A stretch of 64,000 nt of DNA from Formicarius rufipectus (lineage: Eukaryota > Chordata > Aves > Passeriformes > Formicariidae), in the NCBI GenBank assembly GCA_013399695.1, contig VXAU01002296.1, forward strand, positions 1,520,744-1,584,743, written 5' to 3'. This document shows, piece after piece, positions 36,461-49,165 of the stretch. A program made the translations under genes and the position numbers. Position 1 is the stretch's first letter. Every line of letters starts with the position of its first letter. The notes beneath the pieces are model-generated. The model made no database searches, was not told the DNA's origin, and worked only from the letters and a program-made list of their open reading frames with translations.

Positions 36461-39075
36461 TTTAAACAAGTGGTGTCTATCCACCGTTTGTTGTATAGGA
36501 GCCCTTTTTGCTCTGGAAAAGAAAAAATTCCAGTACTTGGCTATAGATGTGAGGATGCAGAGCCTTTGTACAAAGTTTTAAACAGTTATGTATTCATATT
36601 CTCCCCTTAAAACTAAGGCAGTTAAGGACAATTCAGCTCATTGCGAAGAAAAGTCTGGAATTTTTAGTCAGATGTTGACAAATACCCTTATGTAGTTGTT
36701 AGGGAGGAAAGTATTACTCAGCCATTTTAAAGCCATTTGCAATTTCTGCCTCTTTTTAATGAAAAGAGAGGGCTTTTCAAAAGCAGTTTGCCATTTTATG
36801 TAATTTTTAAGAATTAAGGTCACTCCCTGTTGCACTGAGAAAAGTGTAAGGTGCACAGAGAAATGACTGGGCAAAGCGCTTCCCATCCCCACACCTGAGA
36901 ACCTCCTGGAAGGAAAGCAGGTGTCATCCCCTGCTCTTTTTGGGTGGGAGAGCTGAGATGTTGAGCACTGTCATTTGGATGTGACAACAGGCATCAGCCT
37001 GAGAGAAACACAGTTCTGCTCTTCAGCGTAATAAAATGTGAGAGAAGTGGAGCTCAATCAGGTGCTTTTTCTGAAAAAAGAAACTAAGTGAAATTTAATG
37101 CAGGCCCTTTTTCTTTGTGTTTAGGTATTGTTAAAAGTCCTGATAAAATAGATAAATATATGTTTAAATATATCCACATAAATACATTAATGTATAAATA
37201 CATATATACAAATATATGTGTGTGTGTGTTCTAACCCAAGCTTGTCATCGAGTCTTTTGCTATTGGCAGTGATGAGAGTGAGATGCCTCTGGAGGTAGAT
37301 TCACATCACAGAGTTTAGCCCTAACCATAGGATAGGATGAGCAGTGCTCTCAAATGGCACGTTTTCCTCAATTGCTGATATGTGTAGCTTAGATACATAG
37401 CTGCATTTAAATGAAATTATTCTCTAACACTGTGTCCTATTAACAAACTGGAGGGTTTAGATTTAAAAAGCAAGAAAATTCAAATGTTTGACTTCGGCTA
37501 CCCATATGATCCAATTCTGTTTCAAATATTTCTTCCATGACTAGTCTAGGAGTGAGAGATTAAAAACTCAATGCCGTTGTGAATGCCAGCCTGTACGAGG
37601 ACTGAACGAGGTTTTGAGACTTCTGAAAAACACTTTTCTTGCACATTAGTTAGGAGTTCCCAGGCATGAAATTTCCAAATGTCTGTAAGATTGCAGCTAA
37701 TAATGGCATCTGTCCTAATGAAAGCTTCTTTCATGTGTTTGCACTTAAACTCATGGTATTATTAAAGCCTTATGCACAGTGTTCTTGCTTAGCATGATGC
37801 ACATGACTCATAACTCCATAGGAAAATGTTCATTTGATGTCCATGAGGACAGAGCCAACAATTCAGAATGGCTGTTCCTCTTGTTGGAATTTACTGGACA
37901 CTATCTCAATTCAGAGGAGACAAAATACTTTTTGATTCTGACAGCTTCAGCAGAATTTAGATGTTGTTAGAAAATTTTAAGAACAAGTTTAATTAATTGT
38001 AGCATTTTTAGCCCACTATGTGGATAGAAACACCATCTTCTGTAGCATAGATTATGGATATCTAAACCAAACAAAAAATAGTGAAATCCAAAGCTCTTTA
38101 TGGTGAACAGACATAATTTTGTTCTGTAGAGTGGTCTGGCCATGTGGTCCCCAATGAGGAAATTTGATCGTTGTTGTATTTTAGGCAACAGAAAGAAGAA
38201 ATGACCTTGGGTGATTCTGTAACACTTGTGATCTCTGGAGAGCTGAAGACAGATACAGTTTAAACTAAGTTTGCATTTCCCACAATTCTCAAGTACTCTT
38301 GTAATAAAGAGACAGCAGGATGAAGTCTGTATCAGTAAGTGATTTGCTGAGCTTTTTGATCCAGAACTACCATCTCTCTTTTCTTTGCCAGACAAATGAC
38401 AGCAGTAAAAACCATCTTGGACTAAAAAGGATTTGTTATATTGAACATGAAAGAGAAGTTATGCCATTTATTTTTGTTTGATTTATTGAGAAGGCAGGTT
38501 CAACCTTGTTAGTCTCTTTATATTTTCCTGCAAAATTTCTTATGAAAATCAAACTTTGAGTTTCATGCAATATCATTCCTGTCAGAAATTATGTCATCAG
38601 ATTAGCATTCAAAAGAACAAATATTTTCAGTGCCACTGTCCCTACTTTAATGATAAAACATTATTTTGTTCATTATAATGGAACTGTGCTATACATATTA
38701 GTAGGGCTGTACAAGGGTGGAGTTTGTCCCTTGTCTTTAATTTATCTGGCCTACATACTTTATTTTCAAATAAATAGGAGCTGATAAATTCAACTTCATA
38801 GATAAGAAGTGAGAAGACACTCTCACAGCTGAAGGTGAAAGCATCACATTCTCTGTCCAAACTCCTGCTGTGCTGAATTTATATTTTGAGTTCCAAAAAA
38901 ACCTAAGGGAGTCTCACAGACAGATTGAAACACTTCCTCTGTCAACTTTGAAATCTGTTATTGGACTTCAAACAAATGCTACAAAAAATAATCAGTTTTT
39001 CCTCAACATCAGGTTGCTATCTCCTGTAGACCTCAGCTGTAAAATCATCTGTTGTTTTATGAAGTTCAAGTTCAT

Positions 39076-39966
39076 GTATCATGGAATGGTTTGGGTTAGA
39101 AGAGACTTCAAAGATCTCGTTCCAATTCCCCTGCTATTGGCTGGCATGCCACGCACTAGATCAAGTTGCTCAGAGCCTCATCTAGCCTGGCCTTGAACAT
39201 TTCTAGTGATGGGGCATCCACAGCTTCTCTGGTAAATCTGTTCCAGTGCCTCACTTGCAAATTTCTTCCTAATACATAATCTAAACCTACTTTCTTTCAT
39301 TTGAAGCCAGTCCCCCTTGTCCAGTCACTACATGCCTTTGTAAAATGTCCCTCTCCAGCTGTCTTGTAAGGCCCCTTTATGTACAGCAAAGTGCTCAATG
39401 GTCTCCCTGGAGCCTTCTCTTCTCCAGGCAGGACCCCAGGTCTCTCAACCTGTCTTCATAGGAGAGGTGCTCCAGATCTCTGATCATCTTTCTGACCCTC
39501 CTGTGGACTCACTTCAAGAGGTCTGCCTTCTTATCTTGAAGATCCTAGAGCTGGATGCAGTACTTCAAGTGGGGTCTCTTGAGAGCAGAATAGGAGAATC
39601 ACCTTCCTTGACCTCCTGGTCACACTTCTGATGCAGCCCAGGGTGCAGCTGGCTTTCTGGACTATTATAACATTTCTGGGTTATACTGAGCTTCTCAACA
39701 ACAAACACCCCCAAATCTTTCTCTGCACAGCTACTCTCAATCTGTACTTCACCCAGCCTGTATTTGTGGTTGGGATTGCCCTGACCCAGGTGCAGAAATT
39801 TGCACTTGGCCTTGTTGAACTTCATGAGGTTCACATGGGACCACCTATCAAGCCCATCCAGGTCCCCCTGGACAATATCCCTTCGCTCCAGTCTGTCAGG
39901 TGACCCACAGAGCTTGGTGTCATCAACAAACTTCCTGAAAGTGCATTCAATCCCATCTCTGCTCTT
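39076..39966 (-). mobile_element. CR1 LINE fragment with reverse-transcriptase remnant
   Basis: Read on the minus strand, this copy starts within the CR1 ORF2 reverse-transcriptase domain and runs to the 3' end near 39078. Its 5' part keeps an open frame with FVDDTKL, the CR1 version of the RT catalytic YxDD motif (usually FADD). After that come LMKFNKAKC, LHLGQGNP and AEKDLGV, all hallmark CR1 phrases. Further on the frame breaks repeatedly. The copy is 5'-truncated and inactive. Its 3' terminus resembles that of the copy at 61253 and differs from the 12250/52845/56951 group, so at least two CR1 subfamilies are present. It is inserted antisense to CAV1. Confidence 0.92.
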
Positions 39967-42900
39967 GTATAGTTTATGACAGGAGCAGAACTGTAGAATA
40001 ATGATACCTTGATTTTTATGAAATACTAAAGAAATCGTTATTTTATGTTTAAGGATCAGTAACTTAAGGTTTTCCATAAAAAAGATGACCTTCTAATAGG
40101 ACAAATGGAGAGGCAATTTTTTTTTTTAAAGGAGCAGAGAGGCAGCTGGACATCACTGCACACTCACTGTCAGTAACAAGCATGTTCTGGTAGAAATAAA
40201 TAAAAGGTGAAAACAAGTTACACAGTTCTGCAAAAATTTCAGCAGCTAACAGGAATGTGTTTATAGGTAGTATACATAGACAAGTCTCTTTTCCTTAGAA
40301 TCCCTTTACAAACAATAAAGAGTTAAAAATGGTTTCCGGATCTAAAACAATCCCCAAAGGTCCTTGTCTCTCTTTGTGCACTACTCAAGAGTCTGAGGTC
40401 TCCATACTTCCATTTCCCATTAGTGCCTAAATTTAGGAGCGATGAAGCTAGACCAAGTTCAAAAAAGTTATATTTCATATTGATTTATTACCCTAATAGC
40501 ACCTAAACTTATAATAATAAAATATATAATGTTTCTCTTTGGTAAAATATAATGTGAAATATAAAATCTGTTAGCATTATGTATTTACTTTTATTAAAGT
40601 TTTTGGATTCTGCTTGATTCCAGACTCCACTGAAATCAATCAAAAAATGCCCATTATATTTAGTGTAGTCAAAACGTCACACTGGTGGTCATGTTCATGA
40701 ATACACCTCTTTAAACATACCTATGTGGATGTACATGTATGTATTCGTGTTCTTTGCTAAAGTAGCTGTATAGAACATTGAATCGAAGAACATGAAATAA
40801 ATAATAAAACAAAGCTTCTTAAGAGCTTCTCTTTGGGAAAACTGCAATAACCTCCCAGCAGCCTAGTTTCCAGGGAGGAAAACAGTAATGTTATTTTCTG
40901 ACTGCTTACAGTCAGAAACAGCCACATCAAGCAACATCAAGATATTTTTCAAGGAACTAGCTGACATGATATCCCCACCTGCATAGGAAGTTCTGCTGTG
41001 TTGTAGAGGCATGTAGATCTCCTTCGAGATGCTGGTCTTTCCTTCTGCCAGACTGTATTGAGACGAAACAGGCAAGTGCTTCAGGAATAGATCTCTAGAG
41101 AACAGCTGGTTGCTACAGTGCTGCCCTGTTGGCATCAGTTGCTTTTTTGTCACAAGTACTTCCGCAGATGTTGATGAGTTTGGCCATCTGATAAAACAAA
41201 GCCCATCTCCAGGGCTCTTCTGGTATGTAATCAGTGATTCATCATGGGCTGGGAGAAAAGAGGTTATTCTCTCAGTAATTAGTGGCAAATTATTTTTTGC
41301 CTATTTGAATTGATTCTCAGTTTTGTGAAATGGTGATCTGAAGTCACCACCTTTTTTTAAGTCATGACATAATTTAAAAATTTTCATAATCCATTTGAGT
41401 ATTTGTTGTGCATGTAGTAGGAATCACTCCAGACCAGACTGGTTTTCTTCTCTGACTAGAAGAGTGCAGTCCTTCTATCCTACTTGTTTGTTAGGCATTG
41501 TTTGCTTTTCTGTCATACTCTGTAGCACTCTGGAAAGATTCACTCTTTCCATTAAGAGATCTGCCAGCAGAATACTTTTCTTGCCATATTGTGGAAAGCA
41601 GGCACAGGGACAGAGGGAATATAAGGCAAATTCACTGGTCAATTTGAACAAGTAACTGGGGTGCAACAGTTCTGCTTGCTTCTTTAGGCTTTCATTCACT
41701 TTGGAAACACTTGTTATTTTTCTGCACTTAACCAGCCTTACACAACAGCTCTGGTTCTAGCTGTCTGTAGTCACGGCATTTTTTTAATTTTTTTTATTTT
41801 TCTGCTAAAGAAAGAGGAGCTGTTGTGCCTGGTGATCTGGTCAGTCCTCAGAAGATCAGTGTGCTCTGAAGACAAAGTTTAAGATCGCCAGGCAAAGCCT
41901 AATCTTGCTGCAGCCCCACTTGGAGGAACTCTTGGGGTCCTCTTTTTATATGCTTGCCACCAGTAGCAAGAGTCAAGGTGATTTCTTGTCTTGTGATGGA
42001 GCTGAACACTGCTGATTGTTCATGTTCTCTAGTCACCCATGCTATAGGCTGAGGTTCATATAAATTCTCTGGACTAGAATGAGCTTTGGCTTTATGAAAC
42101 TCCTGATAGCACCTAAAGTTTGCTTGTTGAAACCTAATTAGCGAGGAAGTATCCCATCTAGGAATCACAAAGCTCTATGTTCTCAGGAACAAAGTACCAG
42201 CTTCTCTACATAACTACAGGTAAACATTTGCCAGATGGAGATTACACAGTGCTCTCTGATGGGTGAACGAATGTCCTGGTGTCCAGGAGGGAAGGGAGAA
42301 GAGCATCCTTGCTCCCCTAATCTCAATACCTCCCCATCCTTTTTCCTGTGGATTCAGTAGAAACATACAACTTTTTCATTGTTTTCTGATAAACTGTGGC
42401 AGTGATCAGGAAGACAAGCATCAGCATATGTGGAAACATGGTATTCCAAAGGATCCAGGAAACATGTAGATGTTTATCTTGTATCACTGTTTTACTAGAA
42501 AGCTGTTTCTTGCCTTTTTTTTTCAGCTGCTTTGATGCCTTTGTTTTAGAAGCACTGTAACTGGAATTTTTTATGTTCCAAATAGTATGTGGAAGTACAA
42601 AAGCTAATGATGAGGTCAATATAACCATGTATTTCCCTATTTTTAATAACACACACCATCTCTAATAATACACACCTTCTTCAATGTTAGTAGTGTTGCA
42701 CCTATCATGAACATCACCACCCAAACGGGACTCATGCAATTGAAAGGCTTGTAGTTTTGTGATATTTTACACATTTTCTTCTGTTGAATGTTTCTTTAAA
42801 GGACATTGAATACATCAGGAAATTTTACAAATTTATCACAATTTGCATTTAGCACAACAGAAGAAAAAAAACGAAAAACTGTATCTGCTTCAAGTCTTAT

Positions 42901-43713
42901 AAGGCCACAGCATAATAAAGTGAAACAATATTATACTTAGTCTTGGAATCAGGGAAAACCTGTTTAAAAACAACCCAGGGTGAGCAGTAAAGACAGTTTC
43001 CATAGTGTTTGAAAAAAAATTTGAAGAAAATTAGCTTATGACTCTTCTGTGTATCCACTCAAACTAGACTTTAGCCCTGATCTGGCAGAGCATGTAAGCA
43101 TATTGACATCAGCAGGACAGTTCACATTTTTCAGGTTGTGTGTGTATTTAAGTGGTTTGCCTGACCAGAGATACTAATAATCAATCAAGAAAGAGGATCT
43201 AAGTAAGGATCTAAGCAACTTTTTACTGACTCCAAAAGATATTGGTGGCACTCAAAAATGTAGGCATCCTCACCGCTTGTTTGGGTTCCTCTTCAGTGCA
43301 GTAGGGGTGGTGCCTGGCTATGCAAACTGCCTGCTGTGAGCCCACTGGCAGCACACAGCTACCACACACAAAGATTTGAATAATTATAGTTACATACACA
43401 GAAATGGAGATCAGAGCCTAATGGTCTTAATAATTTTATTTTTTCTGATAGACCTACTACGGTAATTTTTTCTATGTAATGGATGTTGTGTACCTCAAAG
43501 AACAAACTTTTGAGGAGAAGGACAACTGGTAACTAGGAGATTGGAGGTTGGCATTTAACACACCTTTCCAGCTTACCAGGTTTTGATACATAGGGACTTA
43601 AAATGGTAAGGTCAAAATGTCAACTAATTTCATACATAAGGCATGTATTCTTGAGTTAGATGACAACACTGTTAAGCTTTTTTGATTAGTAGTTCTTTTC
43701 CTTAAACAAATTT

Positions 43714-43774
43714 TTTCCCTTTCTTGTAAAAAAATCTTGAAAATAAATCCCATACCATTTCCCTTTCTTGTAAA
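43714..43774. repeat. Short spaced direct repeat
   Basis: The 17-base word TTTCCCTTTCTTGTAAA occurs at 43714-43730 and again at 43758-43774, 44 bases apart. This suggests a small local duplication inside CAV1 intron 2. Confidence 0.6.
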
Positions 43775-46700
43775 TATATCTATTTTAGAATCAAAGCAGG
43801 TTCCTTAATTTCTGGATAAAAGTTTAATAAACTATCAGAGCAAAAGAAGCCATATTAATTCTCATAGCAGAATCAGACAAAAGCTTCTAGCAATGTAAAA
43901 ACTGGCTTTGCCATACTGAATGGTAGGAAACGAAGAATAGCCGAAGTCAGGAGGTGTATTGTAGGCATGGTACAGGAGTTGATAGTGTTTAATAGTTTAG
44001 GCTGAAACAGAAAGCTGTAGCAGGTTATTAGCATCCTTTGGAGGGTCAAAACAAATTTCCTGTGCTTCTCTCCTAGTCTCAAGTGAACATGCCTGTATTT
44101 TCATTACCTTGGCAACAACCTCAGTGTGATTTCACAGAACACCCTGACAGCTCTGGGGGAACAAACTACACACTGAACATAGAGTCTGCCGAACAAGACC
44201 TGTGCCTAACCTAAGCATGCCTTTATGTAGATAAAAACAAGTTCTTCACAGATCTGCCATGTACATGATGCTTTGGCAAATGTGACCTTGAGAACAATAC
44301 CCTAAAAAAGGTGTCTTATCCTTGCAAGCCAGTTAGATTAATTTCCAGAAATGAATGTCTTTCTTCTGTAGGATTCTATTTCTGACCACTTCTTTCGTCT
44401 GTCAGTCCTATTTTTACTTTGCTTGGTTCAGTTGAACTCCCATTATCAGTCTGATGGCATTCACCATCAGTGAGTGCTACTGAACTAAAAACCAGAGGAG
44501 AGTAATAGAAGTGACTGAGGAGGGAGGGAGTGATCTGAGTGATGTCAGTGTTGCAGGGCAAAATGCATCCAGTCTCCTGTTCCTCCTGTTGCCTGTGGAG
44601 GACTGATCCCTATAAGTTAAAAGCAGTATCCTTCCTGGGAGTGGTTTCGTTCAGGAAGAGTCTGAGTGACATCTCAGTTCTGCAGCATAAGGACTTACAC
44701 TGCTTCAACAGTGACATAAATAGATTGTTTCTCAGCCAGTGGATCTGTATGTAGTCTATTAGCAGATGAGAAGTAGGAGAGCCCAGATGACCTCAACTCC
44801 CTGTCTATCTTTATTTAGACAGTGCTGCAGGTAAGTCTGGTTTTGGACAGCACTGTAAAGATCCAGGTGCCAGGCATAGCTGGACTTTCTTGATATGTAC
44901 ATAGTTTCATAATATTCTTACAGCTTTCAGGGAGATGACAGTTTCATTTTAACACTGTATTCAGCTAAGAGTTTTGTGAGTTGTCAGACTGTTTTTCTGT
45001 CTTTCTGTTCACAAGTTCCCTTATTCAAACTAGAGTAATGTGGAACATGGGACTTGAGGAATAATGAAATAGGAAAGACATAGTAGTGTCATATCAGCTA
45101 TGGTTCCTACAAGGCCATCTATTCATCTTCTGAGCATTGATATAAACATTCTGAGAGCTGTTGAAATTTCTCTGAGAAAGTAACCTTGATATTTATTGGT
45201 GGAATGAATACTTTGCTTTTATCTGACAGACAGATTTATTCCTGAGTACTTTTAGGACAACTGTGTATGACTTGAGCTGGGAAATCGTGACCAAAGATAT
45301 ATTATAAATGTTCTAATATTAGCAGCATCTCCTGGAATGAGGACAAGGCTGTCCATCTGGAAATGTTATATGGCATGATTTTTCTGTCAGCTCCCCAGGA
45401 CTAACTCTATGGACATTTTGTAGAATACAGCAGGCTAACAATATTAGTTACTGGGAATCACGATTACAGAAAGTTTACTATTTGATTTGAAAACCAGTGA
45501 GTTTATTTGCTTCCAATTCTGAGTAAAATATTCATTACAATGGATTATTTTGAAAGGAATCTAAGTTACGAGCCAGTCTTACTATATATTTTAAAAGTTC
45601 TGGAAAATTCATATTAACCTATGGTTTCTTTTTGCATGCCAAAAAAAATGTTTTTCTGATAAAAACAGGTCCCACTTAGCTAAATAAAAGATATAACCGT
45701 AGAAGACTGATGGAGCTCAATGCAAACTCATTTTCCTTCAGAGATTTAATATTTCCCTTATCAACCAGTTGAGAAAATACAAGATATACTCCACCACAAC
45801 TGAACTGAATATAAAGACCTTAGGTGTGACACTGACTTTCTGTGCTCTGAACTTCTGTGATGGCTGTGCTGCCTTTTCCACCTCAACTGGTGGGAAGCAT
45901 GCAATGAATTACCATAAGGTTTAGAGTAAGAGGTTTATGCTCCACTATATAGTTTTTATGTAGTAATATTTTTTGAGAAACAACTTTCTTCTGCTGTAGT
46001 CTTCCTGGGTTTTGCCATCATATGCATATTTTTATTATCTGATTCCAAGGCAAACATGGATGATAAGCCAAGAACAACCAGTTGCTTTGAAAATGAGCTG
46101 CTATGGGATGTGGGCTACAATGAAAAGTTTGCTTTTGAATAGCTGCAGAAAGAGATTCTCTAAGTAAACTTACTTATGTATTCCATAAAGAAAATACTCT
46201 TGCTCCATAAACTTAGGCATACTTTTTTCCAGCTTCTGTACTCAGTTGAATGAGATTGATTTCAGTGGACAATGTACAGATTGTGAGATTATCTGGAGGG
46301 GCAGGAATAAATGTAAGACAGTTTGAATGCCATTGCTGGTAGATACTGACTCCTCCATGTATACATCAGCCACCTTTTTTTCTTCCTTTCATGATGCAGT
46401 CCTAAAATCCTGTGATTTTTTTGTCCGTGAAGGATGTTTGTGTTTCTCATTTTAGGAAAAAAGATCATGATACATACAGGAAATTTTCTTGCTCTATTTT
46501 ATTGGACTTCAGCTAAGTTTTAATGACTCATGTAGATAATTATATTATGGGCAATGTACTTCAAGCTAATTTTTTGTCTGTTGTTTATTCCCCAAACATG
46601 AACATTTAGAACTAATAAGACATCTCTGTCTCATGTTATTGCCTCTGATGTATTCCCCAGAATTACAATTATTTCACAAGAGCTTCAGTCTTGTGCCCAC

Positions 46701-48823
46701 TGAAATTACAGAGTCCAAATAATTTCCAATTTCATGTCTTAACTGAGCAATAACTTCTATGCTATCTTTAGACTTGACTTCAAGGAAACTGTTTTCTAAG
46801 ATTTGTACCAAAAATTCACATGCGTGACCTACAAAAGCGGAGGTTACTGAATACTCATAGAACTTCTGCAGAACAGAACCATTATTCAAACTCTTTTTTC
46901 ATTTTTTCTTCTTGTAACTATTACTAAAATTGTGCTGTTTGGTTTCAGAAAGTCCAGACAGACTTTTGGCTCTGCATGCCATTATGGACAAGTGTGTAGA
47001 GCTGACATGTGTCCCCTGGGTACTTCACCACCACAAAGTCTCACACTGGTTTTTGTGGAAGTGGAATTTCAACCCAAATGCTATCTTTAGGTGTGATGGT
47101 GACAATGAGGAATTCCCATCCCAAAGAATGACTTTAAGATCACGAGAGCCTATTTCAGAGTAGCATATAAAGAAGAGGTTTGTAGTTTGCATTGCATGAT
47201 GTCTAGAGAGAAGCACTGGCAAAAAGTGTGATGTTTAGACCCAGTAATGTGTCCAGTTAAGCCAGCTTGATGTTAGGTATTCAAGATACCACAGATGATT
47301 CAGAAATTTCCTCCCAGGAACTTTCAAGCCCTTCATGTAGATTGCACCTAGACTGTGCACTTTTGCTTGAAATTAATATTTTTTTGTTTATGAAGCCAGA
47401 AATTCCAGTGTTTTTATAGTATTTTTTCCCCTTGTTAATAACTTATATTTGGAGATGATAAAAAATTAATCAGGAGCAGGGGGCTTTCCAATTATTATGT
47501 ATATTTTATATTAAAGGAAGTGATTGTGACAATTTTCCTACAATATAAGCAATACCTACAGTGAATGTATACTTGTATTCATATCCTTCCAGCATGCAAA
47601 GGTCCTGTTGCCTGAATTTCTGAGGCTGCTGGTCCATATCATACTTACTCTGCCTCTGTAAATCTTCACTTTCAGCAGCATTATCATCTCACTTTGGGAT
47701 CCAGTGCCAGGAACGTAAATTCTTTTTTCTTTCATCCAATTTAAACAGTCATTTACATTCTGGCAGAGAAATAGTGTTGTGATGTTCTCTTTCCTGTTGA
47801 ATGCAGTACCTATGCAATTGGTAGTGCTAACTAAATTAAATATCCTGTATTGTGGGTTATATCAAAGTCATCCATGTGACATGGAGCCTGAACCATCTTT
47901 GCAATTCTGTTAATTTTCTAATAGAAATGTTATGACAATTAAGCTTCCTGAACAGCTCAGTATTTCAACAGAGTGCTAAAATACACCTTTTGGAATGCAC
48001 TGCTTCCTTAAGTGACTTTTTGAATGATTTATGAATAGTCAGAACTACGAAATACATGGAAGAGTGTGTTCCTTCTAAATATTAACATGTTGGCCTGACC
48101 ACGTCATTCATGAACAGAGTTTTGTCACATAAACAGAATAGCCTGGGATAAAATGGCTGTACTGTGAAGAGCCTTCTCTTTGTTTAATAAGATGAAAGAG
48201 CTCCGTACCACTTTAGGACTAAAGAGGAGCTCCACCTGATGCATGTCTAAATCCATAATTTTATTTCTTGGTCTACTAGGAACTATCCATGCCTGTTTCA
48301 AAGCGTATATTTAAATAGCCAGCCTCACTGTTTATTCACTATCAACATTCAGCAATATGATACAAGGAAGGATGGCAAAATTTGAACAAATAAAAAGACA
48401 GTTTATTGATATTAAAAAGTCAAAGTAGTGACTGTATTCACTGCATTCATAGAGATGCGAAACAGTTAAGTTATACAGTGAAAGCATGATGATTCTATTC
48501 ACCTGGATTGTCCCTTAAGTAGACTTGAAGGGCCCCGCATACTTTAAGGCTGTAGGAGATGAGAAAAATACAGCTTTGTGGAAAACTCCATCTAGAAGCT
48601 GGATGTCTAATTTAGAGCTAATCACTGAGGCTCCCTGAAAAAAGTTAGTTACTGAAGATTCATTGCTTAAATGATGTATTATGATGGGTTGAAATCATGT
48701 TGCAGTGTAATCATGCTTCAGTGTTTTGTTGGCAGCAGACCATAGCTCTGCAGGAAAGGTGTTTCTGGACTACACCCCTGATGCGAATGTCTGACTGACC
48801 TGACTTTGTGTTCTTTGCTGCAG

Positions 48824-49165
48824 ATCGATTTTGAAGATGTGATTGCTGAGCCAGAGGGAACACACAGCTTTGATGGGATTTGGAAGGCCAGTTTTACCAC
48901 CTTCACTGTAACGAAATACTGGTTTTATCGTTTACTGTCAGCAATCTTTGGTATTCCCATGGCTCTCATCTGGGGCATCTACTTTGCCATTTTGTCATTC
49001 CTGCACATCTGGGCAGTGGTGCCGTGCATAAGGAGCTACCTGATTGAGATCCAGTGCATTAGCCGCGTCTATTCGATCTGCATCCACACGTTCTGCGACC
49101 CTCTGTTTGAGGCTGTAGGCAAAATGTTCAGCAGCATCCGATTCACAGTACGGAAAGAGATTTGA
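48824..49165 (+). CDS. CAV1: Caveolin-1, exon 3 (scaffolding, hairpin and C-terminal domains)
   Basis: This 342-base exon encodes residues 66-178 and the TGA stop. In order it contains the signature FEDVIAEP (68-75), the scaffolding domain DGIWKASFTTFTVTKYWFYR (82-101), the membrane hairpin of about 102-134 with Pro110 at the turn, and the C-terminal membrane-attached region. Pro132 and the three palmitoylated cysteines of mammals, C133, C143 and C156, are all present. An additional Cys is found at position 151, where the mammalian protein has Tyr. The C-terminal ending (FTVRKEI) differs from mammals but keeps the final KEI. With exons 1 and 2 the protein is 178 residues, the standard length. 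This exon has no intron at the LHIW Trp, unlike CAV2. Confidence 0.98.
   Translation: MDFEDVIAEPEGTHSFDGIWKASFTTFTVTKYWFYRLLSAIFGIPMALIWGIYFAILSFLHIWAVVPCIRSYLIEIQCISRVYSICIHTFCDPLFEAVGKMFSSIRFTVRKEI

Larger units (their letters stand above)
32789..48823 (+). other. CAV1: CAV1 intron 2
   Basis: This is a 16,035-base phase-0 intron, with a GTGAGG donor and a TTTGCTGCAG acceptor, and by far the largest part of the gene. The first 400 bases are still CpG-rich. It holds a T/G-only tract at 33333-33399, a 10-bp-arm palindrome at 36440-36460, an AT/GT-rich patch at about 37140-37230, a reverse-oriented CR1 LINE fragment at 39076-39966 and a duplicated 17-base motif at 43714 and 43758. Otherwise it is unique sequence with no supported nested gene. 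Confidence 0.9.

Noticed and set aside
37967..38395. 142-codon minus-strand frame in CAV1 intron 2
   Set aside because: No domain, no promoter and no splice context; treated as chance.
43190..43220. Repeated GGATCTAAG words
   Set aside because: Only two adjacent copies of a 9-base word; too small to interpret.
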